From Centropus unirufus (Eukaryota > Chordata > Aves > Cuculiformes > Centropidae): 64,000 bases of DNA. The notes beneath the pieces were generated by a model, which saw only the letters and a list, made by a program, of their open reading frames with translations, searched no databases and was not told where the DNA came from. Location: assembly GCA_013397695.1 (NCBI GenBank), contig VYZI01000050.1:1938314-2002313 (forward strand), written 5' to 3'. Made by a program: the position numbers and the translations under genes. Position 1 is the stretch's first letter; each line of letters starts with the position of its first letter. Positions 48,401-59,493 of this stretch are shown one piece after another.

Positions 48401-51400
48401 TAGTAGAAGTGGTGAAGTGTGGCTTTTTAAAGCCATATCTTGTATAAAATCACCCATAAGGAGTAGCATCACCATACCAAAATTTCTCCTATTCTCCATG
48501 GCAGGAGTCAATCAATCAACAGCAAAATAAAAATGAAAAACTAAATCAGATAACCATTCCTTACCTACTGCTAGAAACCTCATCCCACAGACACCAGGGC
48601 AGATCTCCAATGGAAGCAAATTTCAGAACTAGGAAACCTGGAGCAGAGCAGAACCGTCACCAGCATTTGTCCCTAAGGGCACATACTAAGAGGCGTCTGC
48701 TCGGTCCATGCTATCTCAAGAGCCTCCAGGTAAGTCGTGGTAATCTATCTTGGCAGGAGACTCCACAGCACCAAGGCACCCTACAACTATGACCATTTGT
48801 AACCAGAGGCAGTTTAAGGGGCAGTATAGGTGTATTTGGATTACAGTGGACTGATTCAGGTACTGCATTTCCCCTAAGTTGTGTCATCAATGTATTTTTT
48901 AATTTTGGGGCACACTGGAAAAAATACAGCTAGGGCCAAGAAGTTATACAGTGTCTGCGCCCTGGACCAGTAGTGCAAGGTAGTACATCTTGCTGCTTGA
49001 TTGGCTTCACTTGGGAATTTAGGAATCCCATTTCAAACGAAAATACATGGCTGGAAGTAATTCAGACCACAAGGGAATAAAGCAAAGAAATCAAATAAAA
49101 TCAAACTAATAAATCAAGATTACAGCTCTCTCAGAAAGATATGGTCTAATTCAGCCACAGGTTAGAAGACTTGATGCAGGAATTACTGGAGGTAACTCCA
49201 TAGCCTGTGATGACTGTTGATCAATTTAAATGATCTTTTTGCTCTCTTTTGTCTTTAGTGCCTGTGAGCTTTGTGAACACACTTGTGTGAATGGTCTATT
49301 TTTGCCCCACGGTGGTTGCTGGCTACTGATTTCCATGGATTGGCAGCAGTGAAACAGCTGAGGAGTCTCCACAGGTAGAGAGGGGAGCATCCCACTTGAA
49401 AGCAACTTCTTGAACCACAGGAGTCCCTAGTGCAGGAATCACTCTCCACAAAGGTATTTGCATTTCCATCTATAAACTATCTCTTACCAAGAAATAATTT
49501 AACAAACAATGAGTGCTGTAAACTACTCTAAATTGCCTGAAACAACAGGGCTTACAAATTCATATTAAAATTGGGGTTATAATGCTAAGAAAGGGTATTG
49601 GTAGGGAGGGGTAAAGTGAAATTGCCTCATGATTGCCTCAGTTTCCTTTGCAACCTCTAACTCAATGATAGTATATTTATCCCAGCACACAATCCCAGCA
49701 TTTTCCAGGGGAAAGGTTTTGGAAATTTCAGTAGAATATTGTGTCTGATATTCCAGGATTGCAACAAAAGACCACTGAGAATATCAATACCTTTTTCGAG
49801 TCAGTTGCAAACAAATATGTAGTCCAGAGAAAAATTTATTCTTTTTCCTTTTGCAGTCACTCTGACTTTTCATGGGAACTTGTATTTTGCTACTACCAAT
49901 GATAACAGCAGTTTTTAATTACTTCAACCAAAGCAGTGTGGAGAAAACATTATATGATTTTTGCACCATCACAACAGAATTCAACAGAAGCTGAAAACAT
50001 AATACATTTTCTGTTTATATATGAATACTTTGTTGAGAAAATAAGTCATACCCACATCTCAATCTACAGTAACTGCCTGTAACTCAAAACAATGATTCAG
50101 CATTGGGTATTTGAAGTTGTGAACATTTAAACAATTTTTTTTTCCACAAAACTTTTGGTCCTTCTGCCTCAGACACTTTTTCTACAGAGCAAAAGCTCAA
50201 GCAAATTTTTCAAAAGAAAGAAAAAAAGGGGCTTTTCAATTCACACATAAATGCTTGAAGAGCTGTTTAAAGACTATCAACTAAAAGGCTTTGCGTTTCA
50301 AGCCCATTTGGATTTCTCTGAGGGTGTTTTCCAGAACTGCATCCACAAATGCAACGTGAGAAGGAACCTCTTAAGGCTGCTTGCTGTTTCTTTCTCAGCT
50401 GGGTGGCCATCGTTCCTACACCTACCCTCTAATCCTCTTGGGCTGACTCACATCTCTGCGCACAGACCTTCCAGATTTACTGCAAAGGATTTTCCCTTCC
50501 ATATCTGACTCCTGTCTCTGGTCTGCATTATTTTGGGAACGCCTAGCCTCCCCCAGGGTGAGAGCAGTGTTGCAGCAAGCCGGGTTGCAGTATGATGGTA
50601 GAGACAGGCAGATGGTTCCTAAGGATCTGACCCCAGCTGTAGGATCCCATGACTCACACCTGCCCCTGGGGAAGGCTGCAGGGAGTTTCCTACCATCACC
50701 TTCCTGGAAAACTAGTAGGAGCAAATATGGGTGCCAGCTGCTTCCAAGCTGCCAGGTAAGAATTACCCAGCTTCCAGACAAGTGGTGAGACTGTTTCAAA
50801 ATGGGAACTCCATCTCCCTTCCCAGAGGGTTTCACACACAAAGGTTTGTGCTGCCTGCCTCAGTGAGGAGCAGGGTACCCTCTAGCCCGGTGCCTCTGCA
50901 GCCTCTGCAGATGACATTCCCTGGCTCACCAACGGCCTCAGCCGAAATGGCTCTCAAAGCTTTCAAAAAAAGGGGAAAAAGGGTGAACGTCAACATTTGT
51001 CCTGGTGCTAGGTTCCTGCTTGCGTGTCTGAGAATGGTATTGACTCTTCTAACCCTGAAGGAGAAGGTGATGTCTGGATGGGCAGCTGCCTCTTTCCTCC
51101 ATCCTAAGCTTAGATCAATGACTTTCAAGCTTAATCAATGTGATCACTCCCCAGATCTCCCAGTGGAAGCCCAGACTCTTGGGTGGCCGACTTAAACTGA
51201 ATACTTTTTTTCTTAATATATCAGTTGTCCAAGGACCTTCAAAAGAATATTGTGGATCAGACATTTAAAAACCTGGGAGATGGAGAACACCCAAACTAAA
51301 CCCCTAGGAGGTATGTGGCACAGCCACATTTTCAAAGAAATAAAATTCATTTTGTAGTTTTACACTAGCCTCTTTTGCCTTTCAGAGTGATAACTTAAAT

Positions 51401-52949
51401 CCAAATGTTCTCTGAGAAGTGTGCCAGGAAAAAAAGTCTAATTATTGTGTCTTTGTTTTAGTTTTCTTTTGTGCTGTCCTGTTCCAAGAGAACACACCCA
51501 TGTTTCAGCCAGATCAGCAAAGCTTTGCACGAAAGGGAATGAAGAGTTTCTGCACTAACTTTTGGGTAAACACAAAATAAGAGTTTTTTTCAGGCAGTAT
51601 TTTAACTGCCAGGATGCCTGGTAGCATCTAAATATATGCAAGGTGTAAGATGAAGAGGGAAGCTCTGAAGTTGTTAAGCAGGTGGTGGTGATACTGAAAG
51701 AAAAACTAAATACTAGAGAAGAATTCTTAACTAATAAAGCAAGCTAAAGTGATATGCAGAAACCACTGACGTTTCTGTTCCTTGTTACTGAAGGGCAATA
51801 CAGGCTTACATACTACAACGTTTGCAAGGCAAAAAGAGTTATTTTCAAAGAAACTAAGAAAATTCAGGGATGAATATTAGGTAATAAATGTGCGGATTGG
51901 TTCACTATACTGACATTTAAAATGGGAATTATTCTGAATTGAAATAATGCTCTAATAATATAATATATGGGGGTTTTTAAGTATTTTAAAATATATCATG
52001 GATTCTGATACTCTACAGCCTACTTTCTGGGCATGAAAGGAAAACACTAAGGGTTTGTTTGAAACTAACTAGTTTCATTCCTGAAAAAAAAAAAAAATCT
52101 CTCTGAAATAAATCAGTGCAAATATTCTTGTGAAATTGGAATATTGAGGTTCAGTGCTCAGGATAACAATGCTACTAAGAACAATTGTAATCTCCTGGCC
52201 CAGAGTTTTGAAAAATACAGGGGTTTTTGCATTTCCTTCTTATTAGATATGTTAGATTTATTTTAATCCTTTAAATCCTTGAAGGAAAAAATAGCTGTTG
52301 TGAGTACTACATTTCCTTCCCTGAAGTACTGACAAGGGAAGACAGTGAAAAGTATGTTATATCTGATGAAATATGCAGTTCAATAAATACCACAAAAGCT
52401 CCCCCTTCTCTTTACAGATTCTTGTCCTTCCATTTGCCTATTTATGCTTTTAAGGAGACAGGTTACAGATAAACCCTTGCATTAGAAATCTGTTTAAAAA
52501 ACTGTGATATGGAATATTGGAAGGAAAGATGATCTCAGACAGACTTGGATTAGTTTCCTTTTTTGTTGTTAGCCAGATTTCCTCTTCACTCTTCTTTTTA
52601 AACATTGTTTTGGGAAGTATTTGATTTTTTTTTTTAATCAGAAGTTTTAAACAGGGAGTGAAAGATTATTTCCATCCAACTCATCTTCCGTATGAGGAAT
52701 CTGCATTTGTTTCCTGTGAGCAAGTATGGATTTTCCACTTATATCTACTCAGACACTGAACAGAATGGCACCATGTCAGCAGCTTTGCAAGAGGTCACAT
52801 GTTTTTTCCATGATCTGATGATGGAAAATCTGGAAAGCAACATTTCATGTCTCTCACAAGGGTGTTTATTCTCAAAAATACTCGGTTATTTAGCCTCATA
52901 GCAATTACCCATTCCTAATTTGAAGAACATTTATCCAGTAGGTAAAGCA
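45447..52949. other. Long anonymous non-coding stretch, no gene seen
   Basis: The largest frames are 154 codons (50,731-51,195, +) and 139 codons (50,422-50,841, -); they overlap on opposite strands in a locally GC-richer patch (about 50,400-51,180) and match nothing I know. Others are 112 codons (47,376-47,714, +) and 108 codons (46,290-46,616, -). There is an A14 run at 52,084-52,097 and an AT-rich patch near 51,945-52,005. No transposon recognised. Confidence 0.6.
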
Positions 52950-53045
52950 TTGAGCACTAATGAATCATTTGTTTCTTTTATGGGGATTAAGTGCATTACT
53001 AAGCAACGAATATGTTGCATAATTTATTTTTTTAAGCAAAAGAGG
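52950..53045. promoter_or_regulatory. Possible enhancer-like stretch
   Basis: Contains GGATTA (52,984-52,989, paired-type/bicoid-like core) fused to TTAAGTG (52,987-52,993, NKX2-like), a GTTGCATAAT word (53,014-53,023, C/EBP-like) and GCAAC/GTTGC inverted arms (53,003-53,007 and 53,014-53,018). The sequence is AT-rich but not repetitive. Inference from motif texture only. Confidence 0.25.
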
Positions 53046-54404
53046 AAAGTGACAAAGGAATGAGGAATAAATGGGGTTTTGCAGTTTGTTTGTTTTTGGA
53101 TTTCCTTTTTTAGAGGCTCCATTTCAGGCACTGCCAATACTGCCAGCAGAGCTCGCTATGGGACCATTCAAATTTGGAGGAGAAATGTGGACATTTACAA
53201 GCCAGGTTTCTAAAGTTCTACCGTTTCCATAAATCACTGGAATTAAAGTCCACTAAGAGCCACCATCCATCAGGCCCAGGCGCCTACTTAGTCAGGCAAG
53301 AGGAGACACCAAGTTGCACGCAGTGGGTCTTACCCTGAGCAGATCAGCAATAATCTCAGAAGTGGCACCAGCTCTTTGCTGAGTTTTTGCAATGGCTTTT
53401 GCCTAAGTATAGAGTTAATTAAACTTCCCAGCTGGTCTAGGAGCCCAGGCGTCAGACGAGTGTAGTGTATTCAGCAGTGAAGGGACAAGGAGTATTTAGG
53501 TTGATTGTTAAGCAACAACACTAAGTGCTGTGGGCAAGAAGGACACAATGCCAGCTCTGGAAATTTCGCAACTGTTGTGCTGGGTGTTGGGTTTTTTTTT
53601 TCAAGACTTTGTAATTAAGGCTTGCGGGGTTAATAAACACCCACCACCAAAAGTCACACTTAGGACAGAAGACAAGGACAAGAACATTTTGGAACGCTTA
53701 TGGTTGTTATTCTGTGACTACTCCACTAAGAAAGTGAGAGGTCTTTTTTGTCTTTTTCAGTCCAAAAGCACATCTCTAACTAAATCCCAGAGGAGACATG
53801 TTTCTGAATGCCAAGATGAAAGTGGAGTCCAAAGCAGGCAGGGGAAAAGGTGGTTTTGGCTAAACCCAAGCAGCTGTGTTTTGCATGTCTAAAACCAAAA
53901 CCACATTTTGCCTTTGTTCATTAGGTCGCACTGCACTTGGAGTGGTGGCGTGCAGGACAGGGCTGTGTACAGCATGGTCAACCCTAAGCAAGTGACCTGA
54001 GGAGGAGTATGACTCTCATGTAGCAGAGGGGTGGGCGAATCAGGGAAAACACAAAATCAGAGCTGAGAACTATGCAGGCACATGAAGGAGGGTCCATGGC
54101 AGAAGGGCAGTCCCTGCCACTCCTGATAAGCAGTACCCAGAGTGCATCGGGGTGATAAAGTCGAGTTAGCAATTAGCTCAAACTCTAGTCTGCAGCTGTG
54201 GACCCCATCTCCTACCCAAGAGATTTATTTCTGGTGGGTAGATGGACATTTTAATTACCTCCATGCAGAGTCCTGAAATGAACCATTTCCATTATCTCAA
54301 GTCTAAAGGAAAAGCAAGAGAAAGTCTCCATGCTTACTGCTCACTGTGGCAGCTGCAGCAATAAATACGTGCTGAGACAAACCTACCCCGACCAGGCTCA
54401 TGCA
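53046..54404. other. Anonymous non-coding sequence, no gene seen
   Basis: The largest frame is 120 codons (53,530-53,892, +), with a phenylalanine run from a T-tract and no recognisable domain. No repeats of note. Confidence 0.6.
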
Positions 54405-54570
54405 CACGCAAATAATAGCCAAGGCTGAGATTGCTTAATATCCCAAATGAGTGGCTAATTACTTCATGAGCCAATTCAGAGTACATAGACGCTAACTATG
54501 CAGCCTGGTAAAAATAGGTCTTGCACGTTCAAAATGAGGTCAAACACAAAGCAATGCAAAATAAATGGTC
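54405..54570. promoter_or_regulatory. Possible enhancer-like stretch
   Basis: Motif-dense unique sequence: TAATTA at 54,456-54,461 (homeodomain), CCAAT at 54,471-54,475, GTAAAAATAG at 54,508-54,517 (MEF2-like), GGTCA at 54,538-54,542 (nuclear-receptor half-site, with a GTTCA 11 bp upstream in the same orientation) and ATGCAAAATAA at 54,554-54,564 (POU/octamer-like). Reads like a vertebrate conserved non-coding element, but conservation is untested. Confidence 0.3.
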
Positions 54571-56120
54571 TGTACAAGGGTGAGTGACATGTGTCTCGGG
54601 CTATGTCATTTGCCCACAGGTAGCCACTCTCATGAGGGCACAGCCTTGCTAAAAATGGACATGTAAATACTCAAGGAATGAGGAAACGGGATATTAGTGT
54701 TCAAGAATCTAAATTTAAAGATCAGAACAGTCCTGAACTTAGACACATGCTCCTGAAAAATCCCTTTCTAGATAACGCCATAAGTCCAACCAGGCTGGGC
54801 TTCTGAGGGGGTGAACATTTCCCAGTGCTATATAGAAAGCACAAAACACAGCCAGGCAGTAAAGTTACACTTCCCTGTGTCCAAAAACTGGAGTCACTGC
54901 CACAGGAGGGGTTTGCATGCTGAAGTTTACTGTGCAGAAGTCACAGTTAATTGCTGAAATTAAAACAAGTTCTTTGGGACATTTGAAGTTAAGTATTAGT
55001 TCCCTACATAAGTTACAGTTTCTTCTGGTCAGGGCTACTCCAAGCTGCCCCTGGAAGACATGGACAGCACAACACAACTATAGAGAGGCCACTGAAAACA
55101 AGAGGGAGGAGGTAAAGAGAGGAAGAGGGATTATTCTAGGGAAGGCAGATCACAATGTGCTTTTCTTATCATGCGCAGTTCACTGCTGTGGAATGACAGG
55201 GGGAGAATGATGGTGGTGTTATTTTGTTTTTTTTAAATAAGTTTCCGTGTTAGCTTATATGCGTGAAAATATTGAATATTGCAATATTGCTACTAATATT
55301 TTCTGGACTGTACAGATGTCTGCAAATTAGCTGTAAGACACTAACAAAATCCTTCTGTGCTTGCAAACTGCATTTTTTAAAATTTTTTGTTTGCAGGAAA
55401 TGTGAATTTTTATTCCAACCAGACAAAAAAAAAATCACATTCTGAAATATATTTCTCCCACAAATCCTTGGGAATTTCCGTTCAATAGAGAAGCTATGAG
55501 GAAGATTCACCATTGTACGATTTTGCAATTATTTGAAGTTTGAGCCTGTCCCAAAATAGCAGGTCATCTGAGAGATGGATTATTTATGTCCTGGATTTAG
55601 ACACACTTCCACTGCTCTAGCTGTCTTTTATCAGACTTTGGATTATTGTTTTTTAGTTTCCTGTTAATAGATTGTCTCTGGTTCATTTTAAACAAAGACC
55701 TGTCCAACACCATAAATGGATTTTGGGAGCTACAGTTCTGACAATAGTAAAATGTTATGGTACAGTTCCGGAGAGGTAGGAAGGCAATACGTTAGTAGGC
55801 AAACACTTGTTTAATGTTACATCACATACAAATGCCTGCTATAATTTTAGATTATCATTCGCTGCTTTTGCTTCTATCTGATGAGCATAAGGATGAAAGC
55901 TTTTTTTTGGTTAAGACCGCAGCCTTTCATCTAAACCTCCACATCTTTCCAAAGTAATTTCTTTTTTTTTAGTTAAAGCTTGCTTCCTTTCTCAACTCCT
56001 CTGATCAGAAGCTAGATAAATACCACTTGCCTATGATCTGGAGGTGAATCCACGGTTTGAATAATTAGGATAAACTGCCTCCTGCAGCAAGACCTACTCA
56101 TTCCCCATTTACTTGCCCCT

Positions 56121-56124
<4 letters not shown>
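54571..56124. other. Anonymous non-coding sequence, no gene seen
   Basis: AT-rich. The longest frame is 97 codons (54,917-55,210, +). T-runs and A-runs only. Confidence 0.6.

Positions 56125-56154
<30 letters not shown>
56125..56154. repeat. (AC)15 microsatellite
   Basis: Fifteen perfect AC dinucleotides, bounded by 'tctt' and 'atgc'. Likely length-polymorphic. Confidence 0.98.
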
Positions 56155-56157
<3 letters not shown>

Positions 56158-57840
56158 CTTTTTTGGGTGAAAAGGACTGGTTTGAGGTTGGAGGAGGAGG
56201 GTAGGAGCAAGCAAGCAGCATGGCTGCAGTGGCCTCACATAAGGACAACACAGGGGAAGGCTAATGCTCCTGACTTCTGTTTTCCTTTCTTTCTCACCAG
56301 AGGAAAGGACACTTGGTTGTTGGAAATATTTTCTGTTAATAAGTCACCACTCCTTGTACTCCACAGAAGGCAATATTAACCACCTTTCTTTATATTTTTC
56401 CCTTTCCCATGTGTGTTTTTTTCTAATGGTTGATGTGCTGCTTGTCAGCTGTAGGGATCCCTCTGGCACCAGAGGGTTCCCTTGATGCACTCTGTGGTGT
56501 CCCCGCGACTCCCTGACCAGTGAGTATGGCAAAGCTATGACAATGTGTATGTCCTGGGGCAGGAGGAAAAGACTGGAAAAGTCTCCAGGGCAGCTACACA
56601 GGACGACCGTAAACAGGAGACATTTTTGTCTCCTCTTGCCTGCTGAATGCAGCTCTGGGAGAGCTGTGTTCCTTGCTGGAGCATGGTCCTTCCTTGCCAT
56701 AATGGATAGTCATTTGGCATTGCAAAATCCAGAAGAGGTTATCCAGTCAAGGTGACTGCAACTGGAGAAGACTAAAAAAATTGTGTATTTCTGGGAATTA
56801 GCACTCCATTGGTCAGAGTACTGGTTGTGTGGCTGCTAGCATACCAGCTCTACAGCGAAAAAAAAAGTGTCCGGACTATTTTAATAAAATATTCCAATGG
56901 GAGTCAAAAGCATGCTGATGATTTCTTTCATGTGTTAACGCCATTAGCCACCCCAGGCATTAAGCGTGGGGAGTACCAGTAACTGACAGTGCACGGAGTG
57001 GGGCATGAATCATTTTTATTTTTTTTTAAGTAACTTTGTTGTTCTCATGAAATTTGGTCTCAGCAACACTGTCAGGTTTCAATTAGTGTTGGTAACTCTG
57101 GTTCAGAAAAAGACAAAAAAAGAACTTAATCCATGATGTGTTACTAGAAATTTGACAAAAATTGCCTTCCAACCCCCTTTAAAGTGGTCCGTGTCATGAA
57201 GGACATTAAGAAAAAACAGGCAGAGGGACTGCTGTTGTGTTCTCCTTTTCATGGAGGATGTAAGTAGAGAAAGTTTCCTTACATTTCTCCATCACTGGCC
57301 CCTCCAGCTGGTAGGCATCTCTTAGGTCAAAATCCATAAGTTTGAACGAATGAAGTTTTTGTGTCACTTCCTTAACAAAGACTATTGAGAATAGTCAGAT
57401 TCAGAGTATAAAGCATATCACAGCTAGAGATGGGCACTTCCAAAAGCAAGAGGAACAAATGCATGAGCAGCTTTGCAACCAGAGCAAGATTTTTTTTTGT
57501 GCTGAAACTGGCCAGCTGGATGCTACTTTTCTGGTTGAAATGTAGAGCAGAAGCAAGAGTCAAGGGGTCCGGAGAATGAAGGGTAAAAACCCAAAGGTTA
57601 CACTCCCTGCTCTGAAACTTCACCTAACAGAATCTTTCCCCCTGCCAACTTTTAGAAGGTCCAGACCTAGTGCAAGGGAATTGTCTTAGCCAGGTCCTAC
57701 AAGTCTCCTACCCCAGCTGCATGTCTCTGCTCCCGCCCCACCAGGAGCCGAGTCAGGGAGCCAAGCTGGCTGGAAATTCTGTTTTGCTTTGCAGGGTTAG
57801 GCTTTACCTAGCTCAGCCTTGAGAGCTGGCTGCCTGCCCA
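56155..57840. other. Anonymous non-coding sequence, no gene seen
   Basis: The longest frame is 118 codons (56,344-56,700, -), overlapping frames on the other strand, with no known domain. GC rises gradually after about 57,640. Confidence 0.6.
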
Positions 57841-58140
57841 GACGAGCTGGGGAAGGGTAAAACGGCAGCAGCGCTGACTAAGCTCGGCTTTGGCTTCCAG
57901 GGAACTGATCTTTCCCCTGCGCCAGAAGCGCAGCAGCCGACATGGCCTTGAGCTCAGCGTTGCCTGATTTATTTTGCTGAGCAGACCTAGAAGTATCAGT
58001 CAGTTCCATGGAGAGTGTAAAGCATTTCAAGAGTAATATGAAATCTCCTTGAATACATCTTAACGGGCAGACGCCCGTCCCTTGGTAAGGACCTAATTAC
58101 CAAGCCATTGAGTAAACAAAGAATAATGCTATTAGTTAGG
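57841..58140. promoter_or_regulatory. Possible regulatory stretch with three small hairpins
   Basis: The left part (57,841-57,960) is locally GC-rich with 8 CpGs in 120 bp by hand count, and holds a perfect hairpin CTGCGC (57,917-57,922)/GCGCAG (57,928-57,933). Further right are ACGGGC (58,063-58,068)/GCCCGT (58,073-58,078) with loop AGAC, and CTTGGTAA (58,081-58,088)/TTACCAAG (58,097-58,104). Immediately after come GTAAACAAAG (58,112-58,121; forkhead-like TAAACA overlapping SOX-like ACAAAG) and a TAATTA inside the second arm (58,094-58,099). The combination suggests a cis-regulatory module or conserved element. No transcript or exon can be assigned. Confidence 0.35.
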
Positions 58141-59385
58141 CATGCAGAGCTGATCCTCTTTAATCTCTATAAAGAGTCTGGGGACTTGTATCAGAGCTTT
58201 AGAGACTGCAGGGCAGCATACATCTAAAAATAAGTGAAACAGCTTTTAAAGGTCAAACCAAAAGTCTCTAAGCTACATGTGAGAAGGAGAAACACAAGTA
58301 CTGATGTGCTGATGCAGAGCAGTTCATGTGCTTAAATAAGTTGAGCCTGGAGGAAGCTTCCCAGGAAGTTGGAGGATATTTTATTATTACCCCTGGGCTG
58401 CCAGTGGGTGTACCAATTAATTTCAATGCTAAGTGTGTTTGAGCAAGTGACCACCTGAGCAGTTAGACAATGACAATCAAATAATTCCGAATATTTCATC
58501 CACTACAGATGTGAATGTACAAACTGTCAAGTAAATGAAACTTATTTTATCCTGCAAAACTGATTTGAGCAACACACACATATAAATACATGAGGCTTCT
58601 ACGTCTTTTTTTTCTGAATAATGAAATGCACTAAAATCTCTTGAAAAATGCCATTGCATATGATGGAATTGTCATTGGAGGTGGTAATGAAACTTTGAGG
58701 ACTGCATGTACAAATACTACAGATATTTGAAGGAGTTAGGAGCACTTTGTGTGACTGACAATCACAAATTCAGCTTTCTTGTGTGCCAAGTCATGACTTT
58801 ACTAGTGAATTCTTGGCTGATCTAGGAGGAAGAGCAGGGGGGCTCATGGGAAGCATTTAGAAAGGCTTTAATACACACATGGAGTGGAAGGGGCAAAATG
58901 GACTACTGAACCTGTTTGATCTGGTATGACAATGCATTGTGCCTTAGAATTACTAAGTCTTGTTCCCACTTCACTTCTCACTCATGTCTAGACCAAATGC
59001 TGAATTTGAGATGCTTTTACCACAGCATGTGGTTGCTTGGGAACTTCGCTGGTCATCTTGATTACTGTGATTTTTATGTCTGAGATGTGGTCACTGGATC
59101 AGCTGCTGCAGCTCTCAGCTGCTTTGCTCATCTGCATTGTGCTTTCTCTTGACTCACAAAAATCCTGGTTTATTGAGCAAGCTTCTGATGGCTTGCCTAT
59201 GGTGTCTACCCATTGCACACATATGTTTAAAACCATTTTTGTCTACATTCACATCCAAGTAGTGCACAGCATTCACTTTGTAGTTCTGGCATAATAGCCA
59301 CAAACCCTCTGATGCATTATAGACTCGTATGTTTATAGTTCTTTCTTTTCCTTGATGAGTTACAGTGTAATCAGACCTCTCAGCC
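58141..59385. other. Anonymous non-coding sequence, no gene seen
   Basis: AT-rich unique sequence. The longest frame lying wholly inside is 85 codons (59,037-59,294, +). A 112-codon minus frame (59,154-59,492) is created by the A/C-rich tract to its right. Confidence 0.6.
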
Positions 59386-59493
59386 TCAAAAAAAGCCCCA
59401 ACCAAAAGACCAAAGAAACAAAACCAAAACCAAAACAAAAAAAAAACCCGTAAAAACAACAATCCCAACAAAAAAACAACCCCAAAACACAAA
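59386..59493. repeat. A/C-rich low-complexity tract
   Basis: Almost entirely A and C on the plus strand, with irregular CCAAAA and CAAAA units (for example ACAAAACCAAAACCAAAAC) and an A10 run. The minus strand reads as a T/G-rich run translating to phenylalanine- and leucine-rich peptide, an artefact. It may be a decayed poly-A region, but no retroelement body is recognisable to its left. Confidence 0.85.

Noticed and set aside
50422..51195. Overlapping 139- and 154-codon frames on opposite strands
   Set aside because: Neither resembles a known protein; simultaneous opening of both strands in a GC-richer patch fits chance.
59154..59492. 112-codon minus frame with a hydrophobic, membrane-like N-terminus
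   Set aside because: The hydrophobic run is the translation of the T/G-rich complement of the A/C-rich tract.
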